DNA from: Hyphomicrobium_A sp963726795
Lineage (GTDB): Bacteria > Pseudomonadota > Alphaproteobacteria > Rhizobiales > Hyphomicrobiaceae
Assembly (NCBI GenBank): GCA_963726795.1
Contig: CAVSDD010000007.1
Location: 318,997-382,996, forward strand
Reading direction: 5' to 3'
Length of the DNA stretch: 64,000 bases
Below the pieces are notes generated by a model that was not told where the DNA came from, did not search any database, and saw only the letters and a list, made by a program, of their open reading frames with translations. This document shows, piece after piece, positions 16,822 to 25,352 of the stretch (within the stretch, counting starts at the first letter, position 1; the number at the start of each line of letters is the position of its first letter). The translations under genes and the position numbers were made by a program.

Positions 16822-17592
16822 ATGTCGAACGCGGGTTACAAGGGACAACATCGCGAGCTCCCCACGCAGCAACTTAAAGTCACAAAAGAACATGCTCCGA
16901 TACCTTCGGAGAGCGCACCGCGCAAAAGCACCAGCGATCTAATCGTCGTCATCGATTTGCATATGTTTTCACGCGAGTGCCTCGCTCGCGTGCTTAGTAG
17001 CGATTGCCAGGCGCAGGTTGCCTGCTTTGCCACCATCGATGAGTGGTTGGCCTCGGGGCAAGCGTTGCCAGCATCCCTCGTTGTGCTCAGTCAATGCGGG
17101 TGCTCGCAGGCGGATGCCATCAAAGAGGTCGAGTACCTCGCTGAAGTGTCTGAGCGCGTCTCTCGGTGTCCAGCGGCGATTCTTTCTGACAATGAGGATC
17201 CCGACCTGATCGTAAAGATGCTCAGCAAGAACATTCGTGCCTACGTCCCCTCAAGTCTACCCATCGCAATAGCTGTGCAGGCTATAGAACTGGCCCGCGC
17301 TGGCGGGGTTTTCGTGCCTGCCAGCAGCCTTATTGCGGCACACCGCGCGCCGGAAGCCGCGGCCCCAGCCACGCAAAAGGCTAATGGCATGTTCACTGCG
17401 CGCCAGGCCGCGGTCGTCAACGCTCTGCGGCGCGGAAAGGCCAATAAAATCATCGCATATGAGCTGAAGATGCGGGAAAGCACGGTGAAGGTGCACGTGC
17501 GCAACATCATGAAGAAGTTGCACGCGACCAACCGCACCGAGGTTGCCTACATAGCGAACCAACTCTTCAACGGCGAAGAGTACGTCGGCTAA
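16822..17592 (+). CDS. LuxR/NarL-type regulator with degenerate receiver domain
   Basis: 256 residues from the ATG 16822, with GGGTGG five bases upstream; a GTG three codons earlier is an alternative. Residues about 40-155 follow the receiver fold (LIVVIDLHMFSRECLARVL at the start). The strand that should end in the phosphorylated Asp reads LVVLSQCG, and the conserved Lys is replaced in AYVPSS. The C-terminus is a canonical LuxR helix-turn-helix: FTARQAAVVNALRRGKANKI and ESTVKVHVRNIMKKL. It probably binds DNA without phosphorelay control. Placed between glycan genes, it is the obvious candidate regulator of the island. Confidence 0.85.
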   Translation: MSNAGYKGQHRELPTQQLKVTKEHAPIPSESAPRKSTSDLIVVIDLHMFSRECLARVLSSDCQAQVACFATIDEWLASGQALPASLVVLSQCGCSQADAIKEVEYLAEVSERVSRCPAAILSDNEDPDLIVKMLSKNIRAYVPSSLPIAIAVQAIELARAGGVFVPASSLIAAHRAPEAAAPATQKANGMFTARQAAVVNALRRGKANKIIAYELKMRESTVKVHVRNIMKKLHATNRTEVAYIANQLFNGEEYVG

Positions 17593-17643
17593 CAATCCAA
17601 AAAATGCGCTGCTCTTTCGCTCGCGCAGTCTAGCGTCGAAGGC

Positions 17644-18711
17644 TTGCTCCCCGTTCGGGGCAAGTCTCGGCGTTCGATTGAATCCATCGCGATCGCGCGG
17701 CCGCCTACGTTATTGAATGGCGCGAGCCCATACGTCTGCGTGCGGATAACGTACCTATTTTTCGCTGCTTGTGGCTCCACTGAGCAGTCGCAAAAATGCC
17801 TGCAAGTGAAACGCGCACCGGCAGCGAGCCAAGTGTCCCGACTTTCAGAAATCACAACCGACGTGACGGAGTTCGATCTTCACTTTGATGAAGACGGGCA
17901 CGCCTCCAATCTATCCGAGCAGTCGACGGCGCGCGCACTCAAGGTCAAGCTTTCGCCGCGCCGCCAGCCTATCGAACGATTTGCTCAGGAAATGCACTCG
18001 CAAGCCCGCGATCAGGCATCTCACCTCGACCCGATCGTCCGGACCGCGGTCGAGACGGATTGCGCCTCGGAGTTTATCCTAACTGACGTGCGCCGGCCCA
18101 CAGGAGGTCGCGCTAAACGCCTTCTCGATATCGCTATCGCGACGGCAGCACTCGCCGTGCTGTCACCTCTCATTGCGATCGTCGCTCTGCTGATTCGCAC
18201 GACGATGGGACGGCCGATTTTCTTCTGGCAACTGCGCCTCGGATATGGAGGCCGGTCATTTCGTTGCGTGAAATTCCGCACGATGGTCAAGGACGCGGAA
18301 ACAGCACTTCAGCTCCATCTCGTCAACAATCCAGAAGCCGCTCTTGAATGGCAGGAGCGCCAGAAGCTCCAGAATGACCCGCGCATCACAATGCTCGGGT
18401 ACCTTCTGCGCCGTTCAAGCATCGATGAGCTGCCCCAGCTTCTGTGCGTCCTCAAAGGCGATATGAGCTGTGTTGGGCCGCGTCCAATTCTTGAAGTCGA
18501 GATCCCCCACTACGGCACTTACTGGCGGGAGTACATTAGGGTGCGGCCGGGCCTCACGGGGCTGTGGCAGGTCAGCGGACGCAGCAGCGTTAGCTACAGC
18601 CGCCGCGTCCGCCTCGATCGGTTCTACGTCCGGACTTGGTCGCTTTGGCGTGATCTCGGGATCCTCTTCTGGACGATCCCCGCCCTGCTCAGATCCAACG
18701 AGACGGCCTGA
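17644..18711 (+). CDS. Undecaprenyl-phosphate sugar phosphotransferase (ExoY/WcaJ family)
   Basis: Up to 355 residues; the exact start is uncertain because the first 140 or so residues are not conserved. The catalytic core starts KRLLDIAIATAALAVLSPLI with one re-entrant membrane helix, then FRCVKFRTMVKDAE, the SSIDELPQL dyad (Asp261-Glu262), KGDMSCVGPRP and VRPGLTGLWQVSGR. It transfers hexose-1-phosphate from a nucleotide sugar to undecaprenyl phosphate, the first membrane step of repeat-unit synthesis. No N-terminal CoA-binding domain, so closer to ExoY than to WcaJ. It is the only intact initiating enzyme in the window. Confidence 0.92.
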   Translation: MLPVRGKSRRSIESIAIARPPTLLNGASPYVCVRITYLFFAACGSTEQSQKCLQVKRAPAASQVSRLSEITTDVTEFDLHFDEDGHASNLSEQSTARALKVKLSPRRQPIERFAQEMHSQARDQASHLDPIVRTAVETDCASEFILTDVRRPTGGRAKRLLDIAIATAALAVLSPLIAIVALLIRTTMGRPIFFWQLRLGYGGRSFRCVKFRTMVKDAETALQLHLVNNPEAALEWQERQKLQNDPRITMLGYLLRRSSIDELPQLLCVLKGDMSCVGPRPILEVEIPHYGTYWREYIRVRPGLTGLWQVSGRSSVSYSRRVRLDRFYVRTWSLWRDLGILFWTIPALLRSNETA

Positions 18712-18713
18712 GG

Positions 18714-19070
18714 TCAGTGTTTCTTGACGGGTTCGGCACTGCCGCGGCTCGAGCTGGAAGTCGAAGATTCCATGTCTCCTGAGCGCACCTTCGGTCGCTT
18801 TGCACTGCGCGCGACTGCAAAAAGGCCGATCAGATAGGCGCTCTGCTGAACCACCAACAGAATCAACAAGACCCCAATTGTGCGGCCAAGCGACCACCCG
18901 AAAAATAGAGCTGCTGCGATTGTCGCAATACCGAAGACGCTCGATGCGGCAAAGAGCATGTTCACGCGGAAGCGCAATCCGATTGCGAGGCCAGAAACGG
19001 CGGCTGCAAGCACTGCAAACAGCAAGGCGGATCCTCGCGTGTAGTCACGTTCGTGACGAGCAGCCGCCAA
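18714..19070 (-). CDS. Small integral membrane protein
   Basis: Up to 118 residues with TTG at 19068-19070 as first available start. Three hydrophobic segments (LLFAVLAAAVSGLAIGL, MLFAASSVFGIATIAAALFF, TIGVLLILLVVQQSAYLIGLF) are followed by a Ser/Lys-rich cytoplasmic tail. It has the look of rhizobial ExoX-like small membrane regulators of exopolysaccharide synthesis, but I see no specific motif. It converges on the ExoY-like gene with two bases between stops, and shares orientation with the next glycosyltransferase. Confidence 0.55.
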   Translation of the reverse strand: MAAARHERDYTRGSALLFAVLAAAVSGLAIGLRFRVNMLFAASSVFGIATIAAALFFGWSLGRTIGVLLILLVVQQSAYLIGLFAVARSAKRPKVRSGDMESSTSSSSRGSAEPVKKH

Positions 19071-19173
19071 TGTGCGACATCCACGCCGATTTGCAATGGG
19101 GGGGTCGGCATCAGCTCACTCGCCGCTTGACGCGTCCATAGCTGCGTTTCGGTAATTAACCTAGCTATTCGGC

Positions 19174-20346
19174 CTAAGCGCCCGCATCGACCTCTGCCAT
19201 CAGGGTCAGGTATCGGTGTGCCACCGCGCGCCAGGAGAAACGTTCTGCGCGAGCAAAACCCTGCTGGACGAGTTTCCCACGCAGGGCAGTATTGCTGCGC
19301 AGACGTACAACTGCATCGAGCCAAGCACTCAGATCATCGGGCTCGGCGTATAGGGCCGCATCGGCGCAGATTTCGGGTAGGCAGGGTGCTGTCGAAGCGA
19401 CGACCGGGCATCCGTGCGCCATAGCCTCGACCGCCGGGAGCCCAAATCCCTCGATGCGCGAGGGAAAGAGGAAGCACACAGCTTCCGACAGGGCCTTAGC
19501 AAGGTCGTCATCGCTGATCCGGCCGAGGATGCGGACGTTCTTTTCATCGTCAAAGGCGGCGGCCCCAGAATCGCCAGCCACCCAGAGGTCAATACCGACC
19601 TCATCCAGCAGCGGGGCGAGCCGAACCAGGATTTCAGTATTCTTGTATTTCTCGGGGCGGCCGAAGCACAACGCGAAGGGCCGCTGATTCTCCGTACTGA
19701 GCAGGGATCGCAATTTGTCCCAGCGCTTGGCGTGATCGGCCCCATTGTAGGCAGCGACGATCTTATCCCTTGGCGCAATACCGAATTTAGCAAGGTGCTC
19801 CTTCGACAACCCGGAAACCGTCGTAATCCGCGCGGCGCGCCGGCCCACGAGCGGCAGGATAATCCGATGCGCCAGGCGAAAGCTCGCCGAGTAGCTTTCC
19901 GGCATGAACCGCGTGTGGAGATCGTGGATACAAGCGATGTGCCGCGAGCAGGCAATCGGCGCTAGGTTGCAAAAGCTCAGCAATCCGCCTTTCACGAAGA
20001 ACGGAAGCTGAGCCTGAACCCAGAACTGCGGCAGGCGCGGATACGTGAATTCCCTGACAATCGTCGTTGGGATGCACTCGAATTTTTCGTCGGATTCACA
20101 AGGGGTTACGAGGCGGAGATCGAGGTCTAACGTGAGGGGATGTCCCTCGGCGATGAGGGTGTCGAGGGCGCGCGTGACCTCGCGCGCATAGCGCGAAACG
20201 CCGTTGCGCTTGAGCGTGAGGAAGTCCCCGTTGATCGCCCACTGGCGCCGCGGCGCGCCACGCCTGCCCGCTAACGAATTAAATTCGCTGGCACATACTG
20301 TGCCGGGGAGATCAAGGGCGGCTGCGGCGCGCTGCGAGGTTTTCAC
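19174..20346 (-). CDS. Family 4 glycosyltransferase
   Basis: 390 residues from a GTG at 20344-20346. The N-terminal half has RNGVSRYAREVTRAL, the GT4 acceptor-side glycine loop. HIACIHDLHTRFMPESY and ARITTVSGLSKEHL precede the donor-binding half, where FCFGRPEKYKN-like, RILGRISDDDLAKAL and FPSRIEGFGLPAVEAMAHG carry the E-x7-E signature. It probably adds one sugar, often a mannose or similar, to the growing repeat unit. It is read opposite to the GT4 at 20482, which starts across a short divergent region of about 135 bases. Confidence 0.9.
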   Translation of the reverse strand: MKTSQRAAAALDLPGTVCASEFNSLAGRRGAPRRQWAINGDFLTLKRNGVSRYAREVTRALDTLIAEGHPLTLDLDLRLVTPCESDEKFECIPTTIVREFTYPRLPQFWVQAQLPFFVKGGLLSFCNLAPIACSRHIACIHDLHTRFMPESYSASFRLAHRIILPLVGRRAARITTVSGLSKEHLAKFGIAPRDKIVAAYNGADHAKRWDKLRSLLSTENQRPFALCFGRPEKYKNTEILVRLAPLLDEVGIDLWVAGDSGAAAFDDEKNVRILGRISDDDLAKALSEAVCFLFPSRIEGFGLPAVEAMAHGCPVVASTAPCLPEICADAALYAEPDDLSAWLDAVVRLRSNTALRGKLVQQGFARAERFSWRAVAHRYLTLMAEVDAGA

Positions 20347-20481
20347 GGGTTAACCAGGATGAGGGCCTCTCGTTACCCGGTAAAATACGGCCCCGCGTGC
20401 CCCCCGGCACGTACCTCCTTCGGTCAGCCTTACCGCCATTTGTCCCGCGGAAATTGCCGATATTCCCGCCATTATGAACGA

Positions 20482-21876
20482 ATGAACCCGGGGATGAACC
20501 ACACGCGCGCACCCGCCCGAAACTTATCCTCCGCCGATGGCCCGTCAGGTCCGGCGCTGGAGCGCGTCGTCGTCATCAACGACGACAGCGTCGAGAGCGG
20601 CGGGGCAGCCGGGATCGCGCTCGCCTCCATACGACAGCTCTGCGCGCGCGCCATTCCCGTCACGATGCTGACCGGCGACGCCGGCGCGAACGCGGACCTC
20701 GCCCACCTCGGCGTCGACGTCGTCTCACTCGGCGGCCGCCACATCCTCGAAGGCAACCGCGCCAGCGCCGCCTTCCGCGGCCTCTACAGCGCCAGGACCG
20801 CGGAGCTGCTTGGGCGCTGGATCGAAGCCAACGACACGCCCGGCACCGTCTATCACCTGCACAACTGGCACAAGGTGCTGTCAGCGGCGGCCTTCGTGCC
20901 CTTGCGCAAGGTAGCGTCGCGCCTCGTACTCTCGGCGCACGACTACTTCCTCACCTGTCCCAACGGCGGCTACTTCCATTACCCGCGCGGCGAGATCTGC
21001 AATCGCACGCCGCTGGGCGCCGCCTGCCTGCTCGCCTCATGCGACAAGCGCCACTACGGTCACAAGCTGTGGCGCGTCGCCAGGGGCGCCGTGCGCCAGC
21101 GCGTATTCAACCTGGCCGACACCGAGGCAACCGTGCTGGCCGTGCACGAGGGCATGCGCCCGCTGCTCGAACGCGGCGGCGTGCGTCCCGACGCCATCGG
21201 CCTGCTGCGCAATCCCGTCTCCCCCTGGCGGTCCGCACGCGTCAGCGCCGAGGGCAACAAAACGTTCCTATTCGTCGGCCGGCTCGAGGAGGACAAGGGC
21301 GTCCGCATCCTGGCGCTAGCCGCGCGACGCGCCGGCGTGCCCCTGCGCATCATTGGCACCGGCCCTCTGGCCGAAACCTTGAGGCGCGACTTTCCCGAAA
21401 TCGAAATGTGCGGCTGGAGAACAAAAGCCGAGATTGCTGAGCTCGCGCGCGATGCGCGAGCCCTCGTGATGCCCAGCCGCTGGCGCGAGACCTTTGGGCT
21501 CGTGGCGCTCGAAGCCGCGATGAGCGGCATCCCCGTCATCGGCTCGCGAGCCGCCCTCATAACCGAGGACCTCTTGCGCCTTGGCATCGGCATCGGCTGC
21601 GAGCCCGAGGTGGACTCCCTCGCATACGCGCTCAGCACCATTTCGTCCGACAATCGAGCGGTTGCGACCATGAGCCAAAAAGGGTTCACGACCGCGCGCC
21701 TGCTTGCTCCGACTCCGGCCGACTGGTGCAACGGATTGATCGCGCTTTACCGGCGCAAGCTGAGCGCCGGATATAGCGGTGAGGCTCTAATCAAGCGGAT
21801 GCCGCGCCAAGGCGGCGAGCACCATGCGCGCGTGCGGCCCCTGCCCGGCTCCGCAGCGAAAGTCGCTGGTAGCTGA
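20482..21876 (+). CDS. Family 4 glycosyltransferase (WcaC-like fold)
   Basis: 464 residues from ATG 20482; ATG 20494 is an alternative, and the 41-codon extension above is unlikely. The N-terminus has VVVINDDSVESGGAAGIAL (the glycine-rich acceptor loop) and later VYHLHNWHKVLS and SAHDYFLTCPNGGYF, a pattern typical of colanic-acid-type GT4 enzymes. The donor half has FLFVGRLEEDKGVRIL and PSRWRETFGLVALEAAMSG. Its last 86 bases overlap the end of the polymerase gene on the opposite strand. Confidence 0.9.
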   Translation: MNPGMNHTRAPARNLSSADGPSGPALERVVVINDDSVESGGAAGIALASIRQLCARAIPVTMLTGDAGANADLAHLGVDVVSLGGRHILEGNRASAAFRGLYSARTAELLGRWIEANDTPGTVYHLHNWHKVLSAAAFVPLRKVASRLVLSAHDYFLTCPNGGYFHYPRGEICNRTPLGAACLLASCDKRHYGHKLWRVARGAVRQRVFNLADTEATVLAVHEGMRPLLERGGVRPDAIGLLRNPVSPWRSARVSAEGNKTFLFVGRLEEDKGVRILALAARRAGVPLRIIGTGPLAETLRRDFPEIEMCGWRTKAEIAELARDARALVMPSRWRETFGLVALEAAMSGIPVIGSRAALITEDLLRLGIGIGCEPEVDSLAYALSTISSDNRAVATMSQKGFTTARLLAPTPADWCNGLIALYRRKLSAGYSGEALIKRMPRQGGEHHARVRPLPGSAAKVAGS

Positions 21877-23227
21877 GCACCACCGCGCTGCCGAGGAAGA
21901 AGTTGATCCCCGGATCTGCCGCTCCTCCCGCAATTGCCGCAGTCAGCAAGCCCGCTAGACACGACGAGCGCACGCTCAAAGCGATGGGACGAATGTCCTC
22001 ATCGCCAGCAACTTGCGGACGGTTGGCGCGGATAAGCTCCAGCACCAGAAGCGCTATCATGATCGCTCCCGCGATTCCGAGCTGCGACAGCACTGCGATG
22101 GGCCACGATGAGGCTCGCGAGCTTCCAAGCCCCACACCGAGCCCCGCGGTCTCCAGGACCGACTGCAGGCTCGTCTCGTTCCAATAGGCGCGCTCCATTC
22201 CCGATGCCGATGACGCCTTATTGAGTATGAGCGCATCGAAGATGCGTTCGACGGGCTCAAGCATACCCGGATCCAGCAGCAGGGCGGCGAGCACACCGAT
22301 CACCAGCGCGAATGCTCCGCCGAGCAGCACCAGATCGGGCCAGCGCAACCGGTTTTGCAGCACTGCGCCTGCGACGGATGCTAAGGCGACCGCAGCCAGG
22401 ACAGCGCCGGCAACATAGGCCGTCGAGGACGTCGACAGCAGCAGCAGCACAATCAGTGCGATTGAAAGGGCGAGCGCATAACGATGACGCGTCAGCTTCC
22501 AATAGGTGAAGGTGAAGGCCAGCAGAGCGATCGTGGCGCCGCCGAAGCCGGAAGCTTCCGAATAGGCTCCGGCAATGCGCCAGATTCCTACGATATCGAC
22601 TCCGGTGACCATCGCATACGAGGCTGACCGCAGCGGCGCCAGGATGTCGGGGACGCCGCCGATCTTGCCGAGAAAGTCGATGCCTCCCAGCGCGACGTGC
22701 ACGGTCGCCATCGCGAAGTACCCCTGCTTGATCGCATCGAACATCTTCCGCTGCAGCAGCAGAACGCTGACGGCAAAGAAGGTCAGGATGCCCAAGAGCA
22801 AATACATGGTCTGAGTGATGTTTCCACTGACCGGCGCCAAAAGCACCTCGACGATGCCGCCACCTTCGCCGTCGTGGCGCTGCGGAATAAACACCGCCGT
22901 CTGACCGGCAAATATTCTGGGCAGCAGGTAGGCGCCCGCCGCCACGTAGACCGCCAGCAGCAAGAGCAGCCAGGCCGACGGCTGCTGCGCAAACACGGTG
23001 CCGATCTCCCGGAAGCTGTCCCGGCGCAGCACCACGCTCACGAGCAACGCCGCGGCGAACACGACATATATCAGCGGGGACGAGCCCCCAACCGCCGGCA
23101 GATTGGCAATCGCGGTGGCTCCGAAGGCGAGCGATACAATCAGCGATACCAGCAGCGGCGCGCTGGAGCGCAGGGCGAACAGATAGATGACGCCGCAAAC
23201 GATGAGACCGGCGATTGACGGGATCAT
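21791..23227 (-). CDS. Polysaccharide polymerase/O-antigen ligase-like membrane protein
   Basis: 478 residues with about eleven hydrophobic helices and a periplasmic loop between (RIFAGQTAVFIPQRHDGEGG). The distribution of helices and the late SASGMERAYWNETSLQSVLETAGLG segment suit the Wzy/ExoQ/ligase group, which are recognised more by topology than motif. It would link repeat units outside the inner membrane. A GGGGCGA stretch lies ahead of the ATG at 23225-23227, and the start overlaps the stop of a 25-codon ORF as ATGA. The 3' end runs antisense into the GT4 gene. Confidence 0.8.
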   Translation of the reverse strand: MIPSIAGLIVCGVIYLFALRSSAPLLVSLIVSLAFGATAIANLPAVGGSSPLIYVVFAAALLVSVVLRRDSFREIGTVFAQQPSAWLLLLLAVYVAAGAYLLPRIFAGQTAVFIPQRHDGEGGGIVEVLLAPVSGNITQTMYLLLGILTFFAVSVLLLQRKMFDAIKQGYFAMATVHVALGGIDFLGKIGGVPDILAPLRSASYAMVTGVDIVGIWRIAGAYSEASGFGGATIALLAFTFTYWKLTRHRYALALSIALIVLLLLSTSSTAYVAGAVLAAVALASVAGAVLQNRLRWPDLVLLGGAFALVIGVLAALLLDPGMLEPVERIFDALILNKASSASGMERAYWNETSLQSVLETAGLGVGLGSSRASSWPIAVLSQLGIAGAIMIALLVLELIRANRPQVAGDEDIRPIALSVRSSCLAGLLTAAIAGGAADPGINFFLGSAVVLSYQRLSLRSRAGAARAHGARRLGAASA

Positions 23228-23301
23228 GCTGATCGCCCCATCAGCCAGGCGCGTCCAGGTTGTAGTGCCTCGTCGCTATCAGTAAAAAGCCGATAGCTCA
23301 T
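23224..23301 (-). CDS. Putative 25-codon ORF coupled to the polymerase gene
   Basis: It reads MSYRLFTDSDEALQPGRAWL followed by MGRSA and stop. It starts four bases after the upstream sugar-transferase stop, has GAGGA about nine bases ahead, and its TGA overlaps the polymerase ATG (ATGA). The architecture fits a coupling leader that carries ribosomes into the polymerase gene. There is no membrane segment and no known family, so it may simply be a fortuitous frame. Confidence 0.35.
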   Translation of the reverse strand: MSYRLFTDSDEALQPGRAWLMGRSA

Positions 23302-23305
23302 GGCG

Positions 23306-23890
23306 CTAGTCCTCGGAGCGGCCGGCGCTAGCCAGCGACTTGAAGAGAATGCCGATGTCGCTGCGTAGGGACCAACTGAACTCGTAGCCGGCGTCGGTCG
23401 CAGCGTTACTGGGCGCAGCAACAGGGGTCGCAAGAGCAGCGGCCAAGCGCCATTCGCCAGTGACGCCGGGACGGGCCGTCAACCGGACGGAGGCGCAGCG
23501 TTCGCTTGAGTTGGAGACTTGAACCCGAAGCGGCAGAGGCCCAACGCAGCTCATGTCACCCTTCAAAACATTGAAGAGTTGCGGGAGCTTTTCGATTCCC
23601 GATTGCGCCAAGAGGACCCCAAGCGCGGCCGGATCGGCGCTGCCGTTTTGGGTCGTGCGGAAGCGATGGCACTCGATCGTACGCCCCGCAAAGCCAACGC
23701 GCGGCTCCCGGCGCAGCACGGGTCTTCCCATGGTTAGAAGGACCAGAACGGCGACCACGGCGAGCAGGGGCGCCAGAAGCACCAAAGCTGCAAGCGCGAC
23801 CGCAATATCGAGCCCACGTTTCAGCCATCCGCCGACGGGCCGAGAACCTGACGCAGGGTAAATCTCGTCGTGTGGCGCTGCGATCGTCAT
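23306..23890 (-). CDS. Degenerate phosphoglycosyl transferase homologue
   Basis: 194 residues from the ATG at 23888-23890, which overlaps the stop of the PIG-L gene as ATGA. The fold of the ExoY/PglC family is clear: KRGLDIAVALAALVLLAPLL membrane hairpin, ECHRFRTTQNG, LPQLFNVLKGDMSCVGP and ARPGVTGEW. The family's catalytic Asp-Glu pair, however, is Glu100-Lys101 (GIEKLPQL), the KFRTM methionine is Thr, and VGPRP has become VGPLP. Catalysis is therefore doubtful. It may scaffold or regulate the intact enzyme at 17644, or be decaying. It is encoded in the sugar-modification operon. Confidence 0.8.
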   Translation of the reverse strand: MTIAAPHDEIYPASGSRPVGGWLKRGLDIAVALAALVLLAPLLAVVAVLVLLTMGRPVLRREPRVGFAGRTIECHRFRTTQNGSADPAALGVLLAQSGIEKLPQLFNVLKGDMSCVGPLPLRVQVSNSSERCASVRLTARPGVTGEWRLAAALATPVAAPSNAATDAGYEFSWSLRSDIGILFKSLASAGRSED

Positions 23891-24540
23891 GCAAGCACGG
23901 CCTTGGAGAGCACGAACGCCTCGGCGAGGCGCTCGGGCGCGCGGCTTTCCATCCCGCGCAACCGTGCCAGTGCCGTGAAGGTATCGGCGTCGAACCAATC
24001 CTTGGAACGCTGCGTGGCAAAGTGATCATGCAGTAGCGAAATCTTGCGATCGAGCGTTGCCTGGCTGATCGGTTGATAGAGGTTCGGGCGGCCAATATCG
24101 CCGTCCCACTTGGGAATCTCGTATTCCAGGATCACGTGGTCGCGGAAAGAATTCCAAGTGAGCTGCGCGACCTCGCGATGATCCTGATGCGCGTCATCGC
24201 GACGGTGAGTTAGGACGACATCCGGGTTGTTCTCACGTTTCAGCGTCTCGAAGCAGTCCTTGAGCTCCGCGCCCTGGTAGGGAAAGTAGCCGTCGCGGAA
24301 CTCGAAGAGCGAGATGCGCGCGCGCGCGGCGCCCTTGAGGAACGACTCGGCGGATTGCCAGGCCTCCTTCGAGCGAAGACCGGGCGCGCTCAAGACGACC
24401 CAATGGACATCCAGGCTGACGCCGCGCGCGACCCAATCCAGGATCGTGCCGCCGCACCCGATCTCTATGTCGTCGGAATGCGCGCCAAGGCACAAGACGC
24501 GTAACGGTGAACTTGATGTCGTGAGGTTGAGGCTGCGCAT
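23887..24540 (-). CDS. PIG-L/LmbE-family deacetylase
   Basis: 217 residues. The zinc motif AHSDDIEIGCGGT (the family's AHxDDxE) lies near residue 20, and the second zinc histidine in THRRDDAHQDHREV near 115, both intact. These enzymes remove N-acetyl groups from sugars or related amides. The ATG at 24538-24540 lies two bases after the cytidylyltransferase stop, and the stop overlaps the next gene, so it is in one operon with the methyltransferase and cytidylyltransferase. It probably deacetylates an amino sugar made by this pathway before it is re-acylated or transferred. Confidence 0.9.
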   Translation of the reverse strand: MRSLNLTTSSSPLRVLCLGAHSDDIEIGCGGTILDWVARGVSLDVHWVVLSAPGLRSKEAWQSAESFLKGAARARISLFEFRDGYFPYQGAELKDCFETLKRENNPDVVLTHRRDDAHQDHREVAQLTWNSFRDHVILEYEIPKWDGDIGRPNLYQPISQATLDRKISLLHDHFATQRSKDWFDADTFTALARLRGMESRAPERLAEAFVLSKAVLA

Positions 24541-24542
24541 GA

Positions 24543-25350
24543 TTATACGACGATGGTCTGACGCTTGGAACTGAGCCCGGCGACCTTGCGCCACGGCATC
24601 TCTCCCTGCTCGATAAGATCCTCGAGCGCTTGGCGATCGCGCAGTGTGTCCATCGGGAGCCAGAATTTATCGTGTCGATAGGCCAACAATTGATCGTCGG
24701 CGATCAGCCGCGTGAACGGCTCGAGCACCAGCTCCTCACCCTCGTTCATGTAGTCGTAGATCTCCGGACGCATGATAAAGAAGCCGCCGTTGATCCAGAT
24801 GTCGGAACGATTGGAGGGCTTCAAACCGGTGACGGCCCCGTCGTCGGCAATCTCGGCGAGGTGGTAGGTGAGCGGTGGACGCACGGCGAGGAAACAGGCC
24901 AATTTGCCGCTTTTCTTGAAGGTTTCGATCATGTGATCGAGGTTAACGTCGCTGAGTCCATCGCTGTAGTTCGCGAGGAACATTTCCTCGTTCTTGACGT
25001 GATCGCGGACGGCCCAGAGACGCTGACCGATGTTGCGCCAGATGCCGGTATCGAGCAGCGTCACGCGCCACTCCTCCTCGGCCTTGCCGAGCAGCTCGAC
25101 TCTCTTGACCGTAGCCCGAGACCACGCAGTCCATGTAGCTCTGCGGGCGGTAGTTGAGGAAGAACTCCTTGACGATGTTTGCCTTGTAGCCAAGGCAAAG
25201 CACGAAGTCCTTGTGCCCGTACTGGCTGTAGTACTCCATCAGGTGCAGCAGGATCGGCTGATTGCCGACGGGGACCATGGGCTTGGGAATGTTCTCGGAG
25301 TACTCGCGGATGCGCGTGCCAAGACCACCGCAGAAAAGCACGACCTTCAT
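24543..25350 (-). pseudogene. rfbF: Glucose-1-phosphate cytidylyltransferase (RfbF type), one frameshift
   Basis: The ATG at 25348-25350 starts MKVVLFCGGLGTRIREYSEN, the nucleotidyltransferase signature, followed by IPKPMVPVGNQPIL. The frame shifts near 25105. The continuation, VELLGKAEEEWRVTLLDTGI, then DGLSDVNLDHMIETFKKSGK and INGGFFIMRPEIYDY, ends at TGA 24543. The rebuilt protein is about 268 residues, the usual RfbF size. It makes CDP-glucose from CTP and glucose-1-phosphate for CDP-deoxyhexoses. It starts two bases after the methyltransferase stop. Since no motif is lost, the break is likely a sequence error. Confidence 0.85.
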
Positions 25351-25352
25351 TG

